NCBI GenBank assembly: GCA_013397075.1
Contig: VWZS01004365.1
Span: 628,207 to 692,206, forward strand
DNA length: 64,000 nucleotides
From: Rhabdornis inornatus
Lineage: Eukaryota > Chordata > Aves > Passeriformes > Rhabdornithidae
Direction: 5' to 3'
Shown here in pieces: positions 63,088 to 64,000 of the stretch; the stretch's first letter is position 1; every line of letters starts with the position of its first letter. A model generated the notes under the pieces. The model was not told where the DNA came from, made no database searches, and saw only the letters and a program-made list of their open reading frames with translations. The translations under genes were made by a program, and so were the position numbers.

Positions 63088-64000
63088 TTTATAAAAAGTC
63101 TTTGTTGGGAAGAAAAACTGTATTTTTTACTTAAAGATGATAAAGTTGGCAGTTTACAGTGTTGAGCAGTACTTTCTGCTAAGCTCAATGGTTTATATGT
63201 ATTCATCTACTCCTTTATAATGTGCATCTGCCAAAGCTGATCCGAACTCATCAATCAAAGGGACTTTCCATAATTCAGTATGTGTTCAACTGATACACCT
63301 AGAAAAGAACAACTGCATGTCCCAGACAATCTCGACAATCTCATAGTCATTGACAGTTCACCAGACACCTATTTCTTTCCTCAGAAATAAAATTCTTAAA
63401 AAATTAAAATAAATAAATAAAAAGAAAAAGACAACAAAGTTGCTTAACTAACAGTTAAATGATGATTTGAATTCATACAAGCAAGAGAGTTCAGCAACTG
63501 GAATACTTGAATCTGTAAAAGAAGAAAAAGTTTCTAACTTGTTTTTGCCCCTGGTAGATGTTATCCCACAAATTAAGGGTGACAACTTAATTTAGGGTCC
63601 TAGATAAACTACAAAATCCCTCTGCTGTCATTCAGATTGTAGCCTAAGGGGTCCAATGTGATCTTTTGGATTTACAAACACCTGCCTTGGATTATGCCAT
63701 ATGTCTTCTGAGTGGCTCCAGGGGTGTATGCTCTGTCCAGTACTCGCCTCGTTTTGTGGTTTAAGAATGCCTAACTGAACACAGAAATATGAAGGTTTGC
63801 ATCCAGTTACAATTTATCAAGTGTGATAGCCATGTTCTGATTTTAGAAGCATTCAGTGGTCTGGAAAGGGGCATATGTATGGGCTGAATTTGGCCCTGGG
63901 CCATTTATGAATATAGGTAACACTTTTCACCTAACATGAGCAAGTCACAAATTCAACTGTTTAATTTAAATAGGTCGTTATCACCACATCTTCCAGATTT
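63088..64000. other. AT-rich DNA, no gene recognised
   Basis: No open frame of note. An AAAT-type run lies at 63396-63430. Confidence 0.55.
63396..63430. repeat. (AAAT)n / A-rich tract
   Basis: AAAT units are followed by AAAAAGAAAAAG. It is a low-complexity tract. Confidence 0.7.

Noticed and set aside
1..64000. CRISPR arrays, bacterial operons, tRNA or rRNA genes
   Set aside because: The repeat content is avian; no spacer-repeat arrays, ribosome-binding sites, intact tRNA cloverleaf or rRNA segments were seen.

Overview
The window looks like AT-rich, gene-poor euchromatic DNA from a bird. Four chicken-repeat 1 (CR1) LINE fragments are recognisable on the + strand and a longer one on the - strand. 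Two of the + strand fragments keep the 3' tail that ends in ATTCTGTG-like octamers. A complete solo long terminal repeat (LTR) of an avian ERVL-type endogenous retrovirus lies at about 58.5-59.7 kb. That combination suggests a neoavian bird, perhaps a passerine. The species call is inference from remembered repeat consensus sequences, not a database result.

I could not support any protein-coding gene, tRNA or rRNA, and I see no CpG island. Nearly all open frames are under 120 codons and resemble no family I know. The longest ones either lie inside the LTR, where a 40-bp tandem repeat keeps several frames open by chance, or are isolated. The window is therefore best read as an intergenic desert or the inside of a very large intron. 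One item could be a small exon or retrocopy: at 9453-9834 an open frame follows an acceptor-like tract and ends just before AATAAA and an A14 run.

Layout. 0-2.4 kb: plain AT-rich DNA. 2.4-2.8 kb: CR1 endonuclease-domain fragment. 3.1-3.3 and 6.1-6.2 kb: old MIR-like SINE remnants. 8.3-8.5 kb: CR1 reverse-transcriptase C-terminal fragment. 9.45-9.83 kb: orphan frame with mRNA-like 3' end. 12.9-13.1 kb: CR1 3' end. 15.0-16.1 kb: 1.1-kb CR1 on the - strand. 17-17.5 kb: pyrimidine-rich stretch. 18-39 kb: mostly featureless, with stretches that look like conserved non-coding DNA, a 34.0-kb local rearrangement and several simple repeats. 39.6-39.8, 42.9-43.2 and 50.3-50.4 kb: tRNA-related or MIR-like SINE remnants. 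50.9 kb: a perfect 19-bp hairpin. 51.1 kb: CR1 3' end. 58.5-59.7 kb: ERVL solo LTR with a 5 x 40-bp internal array. 62.9-63.1 kb: a 150-bp nested palindrome resembling a small inverted-repeat transposon.

The most interesting non-routine signals are the nested palindrome (62938-63087), the 19-bp perfect hairpin (50878-50922), the mRNA-like tail of the orphan frame (9453-9834) and the interleaved direct and inverted repeats at 34040-34116. I found no operon-like or multi-gene system here.
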